Assembly (NCBI GenBank): GCA_017504795.1 | Contig: JAFVQM010000026.1 | Location: 1 to 49,251, forward strand | Source: Clostridia bacterium | GTDB lineage: Bacteria > Bacillota > Clostridia > Christensenellales > Borkfalkiaceae | DNA: 49,251 nucleotides | Direction of reading: 5' to 3' | In this document: piece by piece, positions 34,308 through 43,885 of the stretch | Layout of the letters: each line of letters opens with the position of its first letter | Numbering within the stretch: position 1 is the first letter of the stretch | Notes under the pieces: model-generated | What the model saw: the letters and a program-made list of their open reading frames with translations, nothing else | Database searches by the model: none | What the model was told of the DNA's origin: nothing | Made by a program: the position numbers and the translations under genes

Positions 34308-35417
34308 TTATTTTCCGTAAAGCGAATCCATATTGTCGCTGTACTTTTTCATTTTTTCGTAGTTTTTAAGTTCTAACTCCCCGTCAAACTTTTCAAGCGC
34401 TTTTTTTGCAGAACGCGATAGTTTTGACGGAACTTCCACGATAATAGTTACGTACAAATCGCCCGTTTGGTTGCGAGTTTTAATACCTTTGCCCCTAACT
34501 ATCATAGTTTTGCCACTTTGAGTGCCTTCTGGGATAGTAAGTTCATAAACATCGTCAAGCGTGGGAATTTTTACCTTTCCGCCTAAGCACGCCGTCATAA
34601 ACGATACGGGAAGTTCAACGTATAGGTCAAAATTCTTTCTCTTAAACAATTTATGCGGTGAGAGTTTGAAAACAACTATTAAATCGCCAGATTCTCCCCC
34701 CAAAGTAGACGCTTGACCATATCCCCTTTTAACCATATACGAGTTATTGTCAGCCCCTGCGGGGATATCTAGCGTAACGGTTGTTTGAGTTCTATTGTAA
34801 CCTTTACCGCCACAGTCTACGCACTTTTCAGTGATTTTCTTGCCCGTTCCGTTACAGTCTTTACACGGTTTTACGCTAATTGAACGGAAAAAACCACCGC
34901 CCGTAACGTACTGAACTTGACCTGTTCCTTTACACGTTGAACACGTAGTATAAGCCGTTCCGTTTTTAGCGCCCGTTCCCTTACAAGTTGAGCACGGTTC
35001 GTTTCTGTTGTATTTAATTTCACGCTTACAGCCCTTTGCCGCGTCTAAAAAGGAAAGTTCAACTTCTAACGTTATATCTTGCCCTTTTTTATTTTGCTCG
35101 GTTTGGCGAGCGCCACCGCCCGTAAAGGAACTAAATATATCGCCGAAAATATCTCCAAAACCGCCAAAGCCACCATCACCACCGAAGTTGAAACCGCCCA
35201 TACCGGGGTTTTCAAGTTCAAAATCGTATTTTTTACGCTTTTCGGGGTCAGATAAAACTTCGTTCGCTTCGTTTATCTCCTTAAACTTAGCGGCGGCTTG
35301 TTCGTCCCCCGGGTGAAGGTCTGGGTGATATTGACGGGCAAGTTTTCTATACTGCGATTTTATTTCATCTTGTGTTGCGTCTTTTTTAACGCCTAAAACG
35401 TCGTAATAATTTGCCAT
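34308..35417 (-). CDS. dnaJ: Chaperone DnaJ
   Basis: This 369-aa J-protein stimulates DnaK ATPase and delivers unfolded clients. It has an N-terminal J domain with the HPD motif (YHPDLHP), a Gly/Phe-rich linker ([16 protein letters not shown]), and four zinc-finger repeats CxxCxGxG (CSTCKGTG twice, [16 protein letters not shown]). A C-terminal substrate-binding region follows. The length is standard. AAGGAC lies 4 nt before the ATG. It is the fourth gene of the hrcA-grpE-dnaK-dnaJ unit, separated from dnaK by about 100 bases holding a hairpin. Confidence 0.98.
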   Translation of the reverse strand: MANYYDVLGVKKDATQDEIKSQYRKLARQYHPDLHPGDEQAAAKFKEINEANEVLSDPEKRKKYDFELENPGMGGFNFGGDGGFGGFGDIFGDIFSSFTGGGARQTEQNKKGQDITLEVELSFLDAAKGCKREIKYNRNEPCSTCKGTGAKNGTAYTTCSTCKGTGQVQYVTGGGFFRSISVKPCKDCNGTGKKITEKCVDCGGKGYNRTQTTVTLDIPAGADNNSYMVKRGYGQASTLGGESGDLIVVFKLSPHKLFKRKNFDLYVELPVSFMTACLGGKVKIPTLDDVYELTIPEGTQSGKTMIVRGKGIKTRNQTGDLYVTIIVEVPSKLSRSAKKALEKFDGELELKNYEKMKKYSDNMDSLYGK

Positions 35418-35478
35418 AGTAGTCCTTAATTAGATAAGTCAAAATCAAAATTTATATAATACTGACTTACTTAGTCTA

Positions 35479-35510
35479 AAAGTGAAGAGCAAAACTGCCC
35501 TTCACTTTTT
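35479..35510. terminator. Hairpin between dnaK and dnaJ
   Basis: AAAGTGAAG and CTTCACTTT form a stem around a 12-base loop directly after the dnaK stop. It could attenuate dnaJ relative to dnaK or protect transcript ends, as in other dnaK operons. Confidence 0.6.
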
Positions 35511-35514
35511 TAAT

Positions 35515-37311
35515 TTAGTTTTGGTGGAATTCGGTGTCACCGTCCGTTTGGTTGTTATCTTCGGGGCTAGGTCCGCCTGCTTGTTGATAAAGTTTAGCAA
35601 AAATTGCTTGCGCTTCGTTTGAAAGTTTTTCGGTAGCCGATTTAATTCTATCGTTGTCGTTAGATTCAAGTTCGGTTTTCGCTTCCTTTATAAGTTCTTC
35701 AAGTTTAGCCTTGTCTTCTTCGGGAAGTTTATCACCGTTTTCTTTAAGCGCTTTTTCCATTTGGAAAATCATACCGTCAAGCGCGTTTCTATTGTCAACG
35801 GCTTCTTTTCTCTTCTTGTCTTCTTCTTCGTATTGCTCTGCTTCTTTAACGGCTTTATTGATTTCATCTTCTGAAAGATTAGTTGAAGAAGTAATAGTAA
35901 TATCCGCCGTTTTTTGAGTGCCTAAATCTTTTGCGGTTACGTGAACGATACCGTTAGCGTCGATATCAAAGGTAACTTCGATTTGAGGAATTCCACGCGG
36001 TGCAGGTGCAATACCCGTAAGGTTAAATTGACCAAGCGTCTTATTGTCTTTTGCAAACTTTCTTTCACCTTGAAGAACGTGGATAGTAACTTCGGGTTGA
36101 TTATCAGCCGCGGTTGAGAACACTTGCGATTTTTTAGCAGGAATAGTAGTATTTCTTTCGATAAGCGGAGTGCAAACGCCACCTAACGTTTCGATACCTA
36201 AGGTAAGCGGAGTTACGTCAAGAAGTAACACGTCTTTAACTTCGCCCGTGAGTACACCGCCCTGAATAGCAGCGCCGATTGCAACGCACTCGTCGGGGTT
36301 GATGCCCTTAAACGGCTCTTTACCGGTTACTTGTTTAACCCTTTCAATAACGGCGGGAATTCTAGTTGAACCACCAACCATAATAACCTTTGCAAGGTCG
36401 TTAAACGATAAGCCAGCGTCACTAAGCGCCTTGGTTAAAGGCTCGATAGTCTTTTCAACTAAATCAGAAGTGAGCGCGTCAAACTTTTGGCGGGTAATAG
36501 TTTCATCAAGGTGTTTAGGACCGTTAGCGTCCGCCGTAATAAACGGAAGGTTAACGTTGGTTGACGACATAGACGAAAGTTCAATTTTAGCCTTTTCTGC
36601 CGCTTCTTTTAAGCGTTGCATAGCCATTTTGTCTTTCGATAAGTCAATGCCTTCTTTCTTTTTGAACTCTTCAACGAGATAGTCCATAACCTTTTTATCA
36701 AAGTCGTCACCACCGAGCATATTGTTACCGCTGGTTGCTAAAACTTCGAACACACCGTCACCGATATCTAAAATAGAAACGTCGAAAGTACCACCGCCAA
36801 GGTCGTAAATCATAACCTTGTGCGACGAAGTGTCCTTATCTAAGCCGTAAGCAAGCGCGGCTGCGGTAGGTTCGTTAATTACTCTTAAAACGTTAAGACC
36901 TGCGATTTTGCCCGCGTCTTTGGTTGCTTGACGTTGCGCGTCGTTAAAGTATGCGGGGCAAGTGATAACCGCGTCTTTCACGGGTTCGCCAAGATATGCT
37001 TCGGCATCTTTTTTAAGTTTAGAAAGTATCATAGCCGAAATTTCTTGCGGAGAATATTTCTTACCGTCGATATCCACTTTGAAGTCTGAACCCATATGTC
37101 TTTTGATAGAAATAACCGTTCTATCGCTGTTTGCTACCGCTTGACGCTTAGCAACCTGACCTACGAGCCTTTCCCCGTCCTTTTGAAAACCTACGACCGA
37201 AGGGGTAGTTCTACTACCTTCGGCATTTGCAATAACTACCGGTTCACCGCCTTCCATAACGGCTACACACGAGTTTGTAGTACCTAAATCTATACCAATA
37301 ATTTTACTCAT
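35515..37311 (-). CDS. dnaK: Chaperone DnaK (Hsp70)
   Basis: This 598-aa Hsp70 folds and protects cytoplasmic proteins. The nucleotide-binding domain starts [14 protein letters not shown], includes [31 protein letters not shown] and VGGSTRIPA, and lacks the insertion typical of Gram-negative DnaK. The substrate-binding domain contains [16 protein letters not shown] and a helical lid ending in a charged tail. The frame extends to 37356, but AAGGAG 6 nt before the ATG at 37311 and the conserved N-terminus fix the start. Confidence 0.98.
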   Translation of the reverse strand: MSKIIGIDLGTTNSCVAVMEGGEPVVIANAEGSRTTPSVVGFQKDGERLVGQVAKRQAVANSDRTVISIKRHMGSDFKVDIDGKKYSPQEISAMILSKLKKDAEAYLGEPVKDAVITCPAYFNDAQRQATKDAGKIAGLNVLRVINEPTAAALAYGLDKDTSSHKVMIYDLGGGTFDVSILDIGDGVFEVLATSGNNMLGGDDFDKKVMDYLVEEFKKKEGIDLSKDKMAMQRLKEAAEKAKIELSSMSSTNVNLPFITADANGPKHLDETITRQKFDALTSDLVEKTIEPLTKALSDAGLSFNDLAKVIMVGGSTRIPAVIERVKQVTGKEPFKGINPDECVAIGAAIQGGVLTGEVKDVLLLDVTPLTLGIETLGGVCTPLIERNTTIPAKKSQVFSTAADNQPEVTIHVLQGERKFAKDNKTLGQFNLTGIAPAPRGIPQIEVTFDIDANGIVHVTAKDLGTQKTADITITSSTNLSEDEINKAVKEAEQYEEEDKKRKEAVDNRNALDGMIFQMEKALKENGDKLPEEDKAKLEELIKEAKTELESNDNDRIKSATEKLSNEAQAIFAKLYQQAGGPSPEDNNQTDGDTEFHQN

Positions 37312-37342
37312 AATTATCTCCTTATATATTATATTTATAGTT

Positions 37343-37852
37343 TTATCCGATAACAACTACTTGCGCGTATCGAATAACTTTATCGCCTTGCTTATATCCT
37401 TTTAGGAACACTTGTTTAACCGTTCCCTCTTCTTCCCCGTCACTTTTAGGAACTTGCATAACCGCCTCTTGCGTGTTGGGGTCAAACTTTTCGCCTACGG
37501 GGTTAATTTCGGTAATGCCTTCACTTTCAAGCGTTTCAGAAAAACTTCTCACTATCATTTTAAGCCCGTCTTTGGTCTTATCGTCTAAATCCATTGAAAG
37601 CGCCCTATCCAAAGTATCGCCAACAACGAGTATTTTTTTTACGATATCAAACTTGCCTTCTTTGTAAGCGTTAATTCTCGTATCTTGATTTCTCTTTTTG
37701 AAGTTTTCAAAATCAGCGGCGCATCTAAGCCAACTGTCTTTGGTTTTTGCAACTTCGCCTTTAAGCGTTTCAATTTCTTGTTTTAACTGTTCATTTTCCG
37801 CGCTAAGCGCCTTAATAGTCGGTTTTTTAGTCGTTTCTACTTTCTCTTCCAT
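37343..37852 (-). CDS. grpE: Nucleotide exchange factor GrpE
   Basis: This 169-aa protein has an N-terminal coiled coil ([22 protein letters not shown]...), followed by the GrpE core ([12 protein letters not shown], then [13 protein letters not shown]) and the C-terminal beta wing ([20 protein letters not shown]). GrpE dimers release ADP from DnaK. The gene starts 7 bases after hrcA ends, with only a weak ribosome binding site, so it probably relies on translational coupling with hrcA. Confidence 0.95.
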   Translation of the reverse strand: MEEKVETTKKPTIKALSAENEQLKQEIETLKGEVAKTKDSWLRCAADFENFKKRNQDTRINAYKEGKFDIVKKILVVGDTLDRALSMDLDDKTKDGLKMIVRSFSETLESEGITEINPVGEKFDPNTQEAVMQVPKSDGEEEGTVKQVFLKGYKQGDKVIRYAQVVVIG

Positions 37853-37859
37853 AATCGTC

Positions 37860-38882
37860 TCACTTGTCTACTAATATACTTTCTAATATTCTACCTACGT
37901 TTTCGAGTACGGCTACTACCTTTTGATAATCCATACGCGACGGGCCTATCACCCCGTACGTTCCTATCTTTTTGCCGTTTGCCGTGTAAGTTGCCGTTAC
38001 TAGCGAACTTTCTTTGGGTAACTTCTCATACCCGTCCGACCCGATTTTTACGTTGATTTTTAACTCTTTGTTGTCTTCGGTCAAAACGTCTAACAGTTTA
38101 TCTTTACTAGTTACTACGGATAAGAATTCTTTAATTCTATCAACGTCTAAATAATCGGCGTGGCGTAAAATTTTGTCTTGCCCTTCCATAATAACCGTGT
38201 CTTCACGAGCGGTAAAATAGGTTTTAAGCGCGTCTACAACGTTAATAAATATCGTTTTGTAACCTGAAAAACTCTCGTTAAAATCAATTTCCATCTCGCA
38301 AATTTCGGTAAACGACTTACCTTCGAATAACCTTGATATAAAGGCGTTCGCCTCGTCTAACTGCTCGTTAGTCATATCGGAAGGAATATCTATATAATTA
38401 TCTTTTAATAGTTTGAGTTCAGTTACTATTATAACTAGCGCCTTATCGTCTTTGAACCTAAAAAACTTAATTTGTTTAAGTTTGTCTCCAACAGCCGACG
38501 GCGACACCGCAACCGACGTATAGTCCGTCAACTCGCTTATAACTTTAACGGCGTTTTTGAAAACGTTTTCAATGTTATCCGCTTTTTGAAGGAATATCTC
38601 TTTAATATAATCGAGTTCTTTATTCGATAAATGCTCCTTAGTCATAAGGTCGGAAACGTAAAGTTTATACGCCTCCGCCGACGGAACGCGCCCAGACGAA
38701 GTGTGCAGTTGAGTTAAATACCCAAGTTCTTCAAGCGCAGATAGTTCCGAACGAATAGTTGCTGAACTTACGTTTTGCATATACTTTTCAGATATTTGTT
38801 TACTAGATACCGGAACTGCCGTATCAATATAATCGTCAACGACAATTTGAAGTATCTTTTTCTTTCTGTCTGAAAGTTCCAT
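37860..38882 (-). CDS. hrcA: Heat-inducible transcription repressor HrcA
   Basis: This 340-aa protein has an N-terminal winged helix (RKKKILQIVVDDYIDTAVPV, then SSATIRSELSALEELGYL with the linker HTSSGRVPS typical of HrcA). A GAF-like middle domain and a C-terminal dimerisation region with GVIGPSRMDY follow. It represses its own operon through the CIRCE site directly upstream and is kept active by GroEL. GGGAG lies 8 nt before the ATG. Confidence 0.97.
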   Translation of the reverse strand: MELSDRKKKILQIVVDDYIDTAVPVSSKQISEKYMQNVSSATIRSELSALEELGYLTQLHTSSGRVPSAEAYKLYVSDLMTKEHLSNKELDYIKEIFLQKADNIENVFKNAVKVISELTDYTSVAVSPSAVGDKLKQIKFFRFKDDKALVIIVTELKLLKDNYIDIPSDMTNEQLDEANAFISRLFEGKSFTEICEMEIDFNESFSGYKTIFINVVDALKTYFTAREDTVIMEGQDKILRHADYLDVDRIKEFLSVVTSKDKLLDVLTEDNKELKINVKIGSDGYEKLPKESSLVTATYTANGKKIGTYGVIGPSRMDYQKVVAVLENVGRILESILVDK

Positions 38883-38905
38883 TTGGCAAACTCCCTATCA
38901 AAGTG

Positions 38906-38932
38906 TTAGCACTCTAACCCTTTAAGTGCTAA
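38906..38932. promoter_or_regulatory. CIRCE operator (HrcA binding site)
   Basis: TTAGCACTC and AAGTGCTAA are separated by 9 bases. Consensus is TTAGCACTC-N9-GAGTGCTAA, so only one base differs. It lies between promoter and hrcA start. Confidence 0.95.
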
Positions 38933-38942
38933 TTTCAAGTTT

Positions 38943-38971
38943 ATTGTACAACCGAATACGTCTTTTGTCAA
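38943..38971 (-). promoter_or_regulatory. Sigma-A promoter of hrcA-grpE-dnaK-dnaJ
   Basis: On the minus strand TTGACA and TACAAT are separated by 17 bases, just upstream of CIRCE, so bound HrcA would block transcription. Confidence 0.85.
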
Positions 38972-39051
38972 CCCTTTTTGACAAGTTTTTTTGATAATTT
39001 TAAGAATATATTTTTCGATGTTTGTCGATAATAATTTCGGAGGTTATATAT

Positions 39052-39213
39052 ATGGAAAATATTTGTTGTAACGTTAAATGTAACGTATGCGAATGCATGC
39101 ATAACTCACAGTGTAATACCTGTAACTTATCCACCATTGAGATAAGCCACGAACAAACGGGTGCTAATATAATGGAAGCACCACACTACTGTAAATCTTT
39201 TTGCAAAAGATAA
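39052..39213 (+). CDS. DUF1540 cysteine-rich small protein
   Basis: This 53-aa protein has nine cysteines arranged as in DUF1540 (CNVCECMHNSQCNTC early, then ISHEQTG... and HYCKSFC at the end). It is probably metal-binding; members are common in Clostridia, often spore-associated, but their role is not established. The start is the ATG at 39052 with GGAGG 7-8 nt upstream, not the upstream ATG at 39022. A strong terminator follows, so it is monocistronic. Confidence 0.85.
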   Translation: MENICCNVKCNVCECMHNSQCNTCNLSTIEISHEQTGANIMEAPHYCKSFCKR

Positions 39214-39216
39214 TTA

Positions 39217-39243
39217 AAAGCAAGGCATAGCCTTGCTTTTTTT
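39217..39243. terminator. Terminator after the DUF1540 gene
   Basis: GCAAGGC and GCCTTGC pair around three bases and are followed by a T-run. The A-run on the other side suggests it also serves the convergent gene at 39245. Confidence 0.85.
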
Positions 39244-39244
39244 A

Positions 39245-40000
39245 TTAAAGAATAATCGCGGTTTTGTTTTTAGTAAATTTACCTTTTTCTAGCGATAAAG
39301 TAGTTGCTACACGGCATATTACGTCACTTCTATCATACCCGAAAACTCTTCTTATAATTATTAGGTTATATCCGCCCGTTTCGTACGAGTACGTCGGCAC
39401 TACGCTTTTAACGTTTGAAACGGAGAGTTTACACTCTTTATAGAGTTTTCCATTTTCATTATATAATTTACTTAAATAGTTTCTATCTTTATTAGAAATA
39501 TCAACTAAAAAAGTATCTTTATCTAAATTTAAGGCAACTTTATAATAGTTTTTATAGTTTGCTTGAAGTTGAAAAACGTCAGTTTCAAAGTCGTAAAGGG
39601 TAAAAAATTCTTCGCTATCGCTACCAAAAACGTAAAAACAAGAATCGTCGCTACTAGTGTCGTTTTTTGCGCTAAACAACAGTTCGCAAACGCCGTTACC
39701 GTCAAAGTCGATAGGGGTAACGGTTGGGTTATACCCGTAGTTTATCGTAGGGCGCAAAGTTGAAAGTAGTTTTCCGCTTTTGTTTTCAAACACGGTAATT
39801 TTAATATCTTCGAAAAACGGGCTACCTTCTTTTTCAACGGCGGATAAAACAACCGTTTCCACTTCTTCGTCACCGCAGGCGTTTACGGTTGTTTGGCATA
39901 TTATAACGCGCTCTTTTTCGCCTTGCTCTGCACTCACGAAATTTAGCGATAAAGTTGATAAAAACAATAAACTTAAAACTAATAACAATTTAACTTTCAT
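39245..40000 (-). CDS. Exported protein of unknown function, VCBS/FG-GAP-like
   Basis: This 251-aa protein has a signal peptide (LLLVLSLLFLSTLSLNFVSA, cleavage after residue 24 or so). The mature part is beta-rich and contains PIDFDGNGVCELLFSA, a calcium-loop-like DxDGNG phrase seen in FG-GAP/VCBS repeat proteins. There is no membrane anchor at the C-terminus. The frame continues 12 codons upstream to an ATG at 40036, but the signal peptide begins naturally at 40000; neither start has a strong ribosome binding site. No function can be given. Confidence 0.65.
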   Translation of the reverse strand: MKVKLLLVLSLLFLSTLSLNFVSAEQGEKERVIICQTTVNACGDEEVETVVLSAVEKEGSPFFEDIKITVFENKSGKLLSTLRPTINYGYNPTVTPIDFDGNGVCELLFSAKNDTSSDDSCFYVFGSDSEEFFTLYDFETDVFQLQANYKNYYKVALNLDKDTFLVDISNKDRNYLSKLYNENGKLYKECKLSVSNVKSVVPTYSYETGGYNLIIIRRVFGYDRSDVICRVATTLSLEKGKFTKNKTAIIL

Positions 40001-40091
40001 ACCTATATTGTTTGTATTTAGTAAATTTTTAGTCATTTAAGTTATATTTGAAAATTCAAAAAAGTATAATTGTAAAAAGACCGAAATTTGC

Positions 40092-40120
40092 TTGACAATA
40101 GATAAAAAACAAATTATAAT
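40092..40120 (+). promoter_or_regulatory. Consensus sigma-A promoter of tRNA-Cys
   Basis: TTGACA, exactly 17 bases, then TATAAT: a full match to consensus, ending 17 bases before the tRNA. Confidence 0.9.
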
Positions 40121-40137
40121 TATTGCGTTAATAGTTC

Positions 40138-40212
40138 GGCGCCATAGCCAAGCGGTAAGGCACGGGTCTGCAAAACCCTTACGCCCCGGTTCAAATCCGG
40201 GTGGCGCCTCCA
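40138..40212 (+). tRNA. tRNA-Cys (anticodon GCA)
   Basis: The acceptor stem is GGCGCCA/TGGCGCC and the D arm GCC/GGC. The anticodon stem CGGGT/ACCCT carries loop CTGCAAA (anticodon GCA), and the T arm closes on TTCAAAT. CCA is encoded. Confidence 0.95.
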
Positions 40213-40216
40213 AAAC

Positions 40217-40247
40217 AAAAAGCACTTCGTACGAAGTGCTTTTTTTA
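40217..40247 (+). terminator. Terminator after tRNA-Cys
   Basis: AGCACTTCGT and ACGAAGTGCT form a perfect palindromic stem followed by seven T. Confidence 0.85.
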
Positions 40248-40319
40248 ATTATAACTTTATTGACTTATTATAATTATCTATGATAAACTAATAATATGCA
40301 TAACCAAAAGGGGTAATTT

Positions 40320-41612
40320 ATGTCTAACGTAAAAACCGAATTCGTTTACTCTAAAAAGTTAACGATTAAAAAAGAATATGACGTTATAGTGTGCGGTGGC
40401 GGGCTTGCTGGTGTTGCCGCAGCGGTAACTTCTGCAAAAAACGGGCACTCAACTTTATTACTTGAAAAAAGTAATATCTTAGGTGGGCTTGGAACGCTTG
40501 GGCTTATAAACCTATTCGTTCCTATGTGTAACGGGCGTGGCAAACAAATTATATTTGGGCTTGCTGAAAAGTGGCTAAGACTAAGCGCCAAGCAAGGGTT
40601 TGACACTATTCCGCCCGAGTGGAAGGACGGCGAGCCTAAAACATATACCGAAAAACGTTATATACAAAGATTTTCCCCTTCTATATTTGCTTATCAATTA
40701 ACCGAAGAAGTTACTCGCGCGGGCGTTGATTTATTATTTGACTGTATCGCGTGCGATCCCGTTATGAACGGTAAAGTATGCCGTGGAGTTATAACTGAAA
40801 GTAAAGGCGGAACTGAATTTTACGGTTGCAAAACGTTGATTGACACAACCGGCGATTGTGACGTTATTCGTCGCGGTGGCGTTCCTTACGTTAGCGGTGA
40901 AAACTTCTTTTCTTTTTACAATAAAATGATAACGCTTGATTCGTGTAAGGAAGCGGTTGAAAAGCAAAACGTTAGATTTGCTTGCGTTGGTATGGCAGGC
41001 GGAACGATAAACCTTTTTGGCGATAATCAACCCCAAGATATCCCTAAATGGTCTGGGCTTTCAGCGGAAGACGTTAGCGATTATATAATTAGAAACCACC
41101 TTCTCGTTCTAGAAAGGCTTAAAAAGACGGAGAGAACTTCAAGAGATATAGTTGCAACCCCAGGTATGCCACAATTTAGAACTACCGCGCACTTAAAAGC
41201 CGATTACTCGCTAAAAATATCTGACGCTTACCGCCACTTTGACGATTCTATTTGCGCAATTAACGATTTTGAGCATAGAGATCATTTATTTGAAGTTCCG
41301 CTTAGATGTTTAGTAAGAAGCGACTATCCCAACATCATTACCGCAGGTAGATCCGCCGACGGTACAGGTTACGGTTGGGATCTTATTCGCGTAATACCCC
41401 CTGCAATATTAACTGGTCAAGCAGCGGGCGAAGTAGCATCGCTTTCAATTAAAACCAACTGCGCCGTATCAAAAGTTGATATTTCTACCCTACAAAGAAA
41501 CCTTGAAAATGAAAACGTTATGATACACTTCCCCGACGAATACGTTCCCGAAGATAAAACGGTAATAATTCACGGAAAAAACGCCGCTGAAATAGACGGC
41601 GGACACTTTTAA
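40320..41612 (+). CDS. FAD-dependent oxidoreductase (FAD_oxidored family)
   Basis: This 430-aa flavoprotein has an N-terminal dinucleotide-binding fold (VIVCGGGLAGVAAA, Gly cluster at 26-31; Glu ending the second strand in LLLEKSN; LGGLGT). A long substrate domain follows, then the C-terminal FAD contact AGRSADGTGYGWDL...TGQAAGEVASL. This belongs to the PF12831-type family related to fumarate reductase flavoproteins and HdrA. The substrate is unknown. A GGGGTAA site precedes the ATG. It is monocistronic between two terminators and convergent with the MFS gene, with which it may share a pathway. Confidence 0.85.
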   Translation: MSNVKTEFVYSKKLTIKKEYDVIVCGGGLAGVAAAVTSAKNGHSTLLLEKSNILGGLGTLGLINLFVPMCNGRGKQIIFGLAEKWLRLSAKQGFDTIPPEWKDGEPKTYTEKRYIQRFSPSIFAYQLTEEVTRAGVDLLFDCIACDPVMNGKVCRGVITESKGGTEFYGCKTLIDTTGDCDVIRRGGVPYVSGENFFSFYNKMITLDSCKEAVEKQNVRFACVGMAGGTINLFGDNQPQDIPKWSGLSAEDVSDYIIRNHLLVLERLKKTERTSRDIVATPGMPQFRTTAHLKADYSLKISDAYRHFDDSICAINDFEHRDHLFEVPLRCLVRSDYPNIITAGRSADGTGYGWDLIRVIPPAILTGQAAGEVASLSIKTNCAVSKVDISTLQRNLENENVMIHFPDEYVPEDKTVIIHGKNAAEIDGGHF

Positions 41613-41615
41613 CAA

Positions 41616-41646
41616 TAAAAAAACACCGCAAATTGCGGTGTTTTTT
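41616..41646. terminator. Bidirectional terminator between the FAD oxidoreductase and MFS genes
   Basis: AACACCGCAA and TTGCGGTGTT pair, flanked by A-runs and T-runs, between convergent genes. Confidence 0.85.
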
Positions 41647-41647
41647 G

Positions 41648-42931
41648 TTATCCTTCAACTTTTTCAACTTCTAAACTTTCTATAAGTTTTCTATCACGGC
41701 TTGCCGATTTTACAACGAACTGCATAGTAACGGTTACAAACGCCATAAGTAGCGCAAACACGACAAACGATAAGTTGTAATTACCAACCGCGTCAAACAA
41801 AATGTTTCCAAGCGGTGCACCTATCGCGTAGCCAAAGTAGTTAGCCGCTGAAAAAATTCCCAAAACGCTTACGAAACTCTTATTTCCAAAAAGTTCGCTA
41901 GCGTATAGCGGAAGCATTACCGTTTCAAGCGGAAGCGCTATCGAGTTAAATATAAGCCTAATAAAGGCAAGAGTAATACCAAACGGCGTATTTGATACAA
42001 ACACCAAACTAATTAGTGATACGAACGATGAAAGTAGGCAAATATTCATAATGAGTTTTATGCCCTTTTTATCGTAAACGAAACCGATTAAGAACTTAGT
42101 TGCCATCATTATAATACTGCCAACGGACATTATAGTTGCAACCAAGGGTTCTGAAATGCCAACGTCGTACATATGCGGAGTTGCAATACCGCTTAACCCT
42201 TGTAGCGCCATACCCGTAAACGCAATACAAACTATCGCTAGATAAAAATACGGTTTTTTTACCGCGGTAGAATATTCCATACCTACCCAACCGCGACCGC
42301 GCGCTTTCTTTTGCTTTTTTACAAACTCCGTTTTTTCAGCGCCCTTAGGTCTATTTCTAAAAAAGATAATAACTAAGGCTAAAACCACTGCTAGCACGAT
42401 AGCAACTACTCTATAAGAATTTCTATACCCGAAAGGGTTACCTTCTTCAAATATAATAGGCGATAAAATTTGAACGGCAAGCGCACCACCTAGCCCGTTA
42501 GCAGATAGTACCGCACCCGTTACCTTGCCTCTATTTTCTTCCTTGGTCCACACGTTGACGATAGCGCTAACCATCGTAGTAGAAGTCCACGCGAGCCCAA
42601 CGCCAAGCAACACACCGCCAAGATAAAACAGCCACAACTGTTCTGCAAGCGAGTTTATAACGGCAAAGGCAATAAGGCACACAAACCCCGCGCACATAAG
42701 GTTTTTCATACCGAACTTGTTAACTAGCGTACCGAAAAAGATATTTACTATCGTAGTTGCGGCAAAGCGAAAAGTATCGTTAAGTGAAAAAGCACCGCGC
42801 TCGAAATTAAGCGCTTTAGTTATCGCCGTTAGGTACATAGTACGCCCACTTGAACAAAGCCCTAGCGTAGTGCAAATTACCAAAAAGCATATACCTATAA
42901 TAACCCAAGAATAATCGAATTTTTTCTTCAT
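41648..42931 (-). CDS. MFS transporter, OFA/monocarboxylate-like
   Basis: This 427-aa protein has about 12 membrane helices in two halves separated by a basic loop (KKQKKARGRG, about 205-215). The N-half has SSGRTMYLTAITKALNFERGAFSLNDTFRF and the motif-A-like loop GTLVNKFGMKNLM. The C-half repeats it as GFVYDKKGIKLIM. The pattern resembles oxalate/formate and monocarboxylate exchangers of the MFS, so an organic-acid substrate is a guess. AAGGAG stands 8 nt before the ATG. It diverges from the AraC-type gene at 43099, its probable regulator. Confidence 0.85.
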   Translation of the reverse strand: MKKKFDYSWVIIGICFLVICTTLGLCSSGRTMYLTAITKALNFERGAFSLNDTFRFAATTIVNIFFGTLVNKFGMKNLMCAGFVCLIAFAVINSLAEQLWLFYLGGVLLGVGLAWTSTTMVSAIVNVWTKEENRGKVTGAVLSANGLGGALAVQILSPIIFEEGNPFGYRNSYRVVAIVLAVVLALVIIFFRNRPKGAEKTEFVKKQKKARGRGWVGMEYSTAVKKPYFYLAIVCIAFTGMALQGLSGIATPHMYDVGISEPLVATIMSVGSIIMMATKFLIGFVYDKKGIKLIMNICLLSSFVSLISLVFVSNTPFGITLAFIRLIFNSIALPLETVMLPLYASELFGNKSFVSVLGIFSAANYFGYAIGAPLGNILFDAVGNYNLSFVVFALLMAFVTVTMQFVVKSASRDRKLIESLEVEKVEG

Positions 42932-42949
42932 AACCTTACTCCTTCGTCT

Positions 42950-42978
42950 ATTATATTTATATAGTATAAATTTGTAAA
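42950..42978 (-). promoter_or_regulatory. Promoter of the MFS gene
   Basis: On the minus strand TTTACA and TATAAT are separated by 17 bases, about 18 bases before the ATG. Confidence 0.6.
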
Positions 42979-43018
42979 TGGAATAAATATAACTTTATGG
43001 AAAATTCGAAACAAAAAG

Positions 43019-43047
43019 TTGAATTTTTTTTATTATGCTGTTATAAT
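43019..43047 (+). promoter_or_regulatory. Promoter of the AraC-type gene at 43099
   Basis: TTGAAT and TATAAT are separated by 17 bases. The 40 bases between this and the divergent MFS promoter are the likely operator zone. Confidence 0.65.
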
Positions 43048-43098
43048 CTATATAAAAGCAATTTTACGCTTTAATAAACGTTTTTATGGCAGGTTAAT

Positions 43099-43851
43099 AT
43101 GTTTTCTAACGTAGAGCAAATAAAAATAATTTCTTCGTTCAATCAGGAAAATAAAAAATATGGTAAAATTCAAAACAGAGTTTACCACGGTTTTATGTTT
43201 AGAATTAAAGGCGATGCTAAATACGTTTTCAACGATAAAACTATACTCGTTAAAGAAGGAGAAATAATTTTTTTACCAAAGCACTCTTTTTACGAATATT
43301 CAACCGTTGGTGAAGGCGTTTTTCTTTACACTTCAATAAACTTTGAAGCGGATATAGTAAACGCAAAACCCACCGTATATCGCTTAGAAGATTACCCTAA
43401 TAAAAACTTTATCTTACACCATTTTTCAAAAACGTGGAAGTTTGCAAACACCGCTGAAAAACTAAACTGCATTTCGATTTTTTATAATTTTATCTCACAC
43501 CTTTGTAGAGTTGAAAGCCTTAAAAATAAAGATAAATTTAACGTAATTGAACCGGCAATTGAATATCTTAAAAATAAAATTTTCGACCCAAAACTTAAAA
43601 TTGATAAACTCCATACTCTATGCGGTATTTCCAGCACCTATTTTAGAAAAATTTTCAAAAACGTATACGACACAAGCCCCCAACAATACGTCTTATCTAA
43701 TCGCTTATCTCACGCTAAACATATCATTGAAAGCGGTGACTATGACAGCCTTTACGAAGTAGCCTACTTAGTTGGATTTTCAGACCCTTTGTATTTTAGT
43801 AAAGCGTATAAAAACTACTTTGGTTGTTCACCATCAAAAACAATTGATTAA
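43099..43851 (+). CDS. AraC-family transcriptional regulator
   Basis: This 250-aa regulator has an N-terminal cupin-like sensor (FNDKTILVKEGEIIFLPKHSFYEYSTVGEG). The C-terminal pair of helix-turn-helix units reads KIDKLHTLCGISSTYFRKIFKNVYDTSPQQYVLSNR-type up to SLYEVAYLVGFSDPLYFSKAYKNYFGCSPS, the canonical AraC signature. It probably controls the divergent MFS gene; the ligand is unknown. The upstream sequence GCAGGTTAAT gives a modest ribosome binding site. A terminator follows at 43851-43876. Confidence 0.9.
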   Translation: MFSNVEQIKIISSFNQENKKYGKIQNRVYHGFMFRIKGDAKYVFNDKTILVKEGEIIFLPKHSFYEYSTVGEGVFLYTSINFEADIVNAKPTVYRLEDYPNKNFILHHFSKTWKFANTAEKLNCISIFYNFISHLCRVESLKNKDKFNVIEPAIEYLKNKIFDPKLKIDKLHTLCGISSTYFRKIFKNVYDTSPQQYVLSNRLSHAKHIIESGDYDSLYEVAYLVGFSDPLYFSKAYKNYFGCSPSKTID

Positions 43852-43876
43852 AGCACTGCAACGCAGTGCTTTTTTC
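43851..43876. terminator. Terminator after the AraC-type gene at 43099
   Basis: AGCACTGC and GCAGTGCT pair around three bases, followed by a T-run. It can serve both convergent genes. Confidence 0.85.
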
Positions 43877-43885
43877 ATTGAGTAT

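Noticed and set aside
40138-40212. tRNA-Cys as an integration site for the accessory island at 40320
   Set aside because: No partial tRNA copy or integrase was found downstream within the window; the right end is not visible.
40346-41036. Minus-strand frames over the FAD oxidoreductase gene
   Set aside because: They lack start signals and family features, and the plus-strand gene is a complete flavoprotein.
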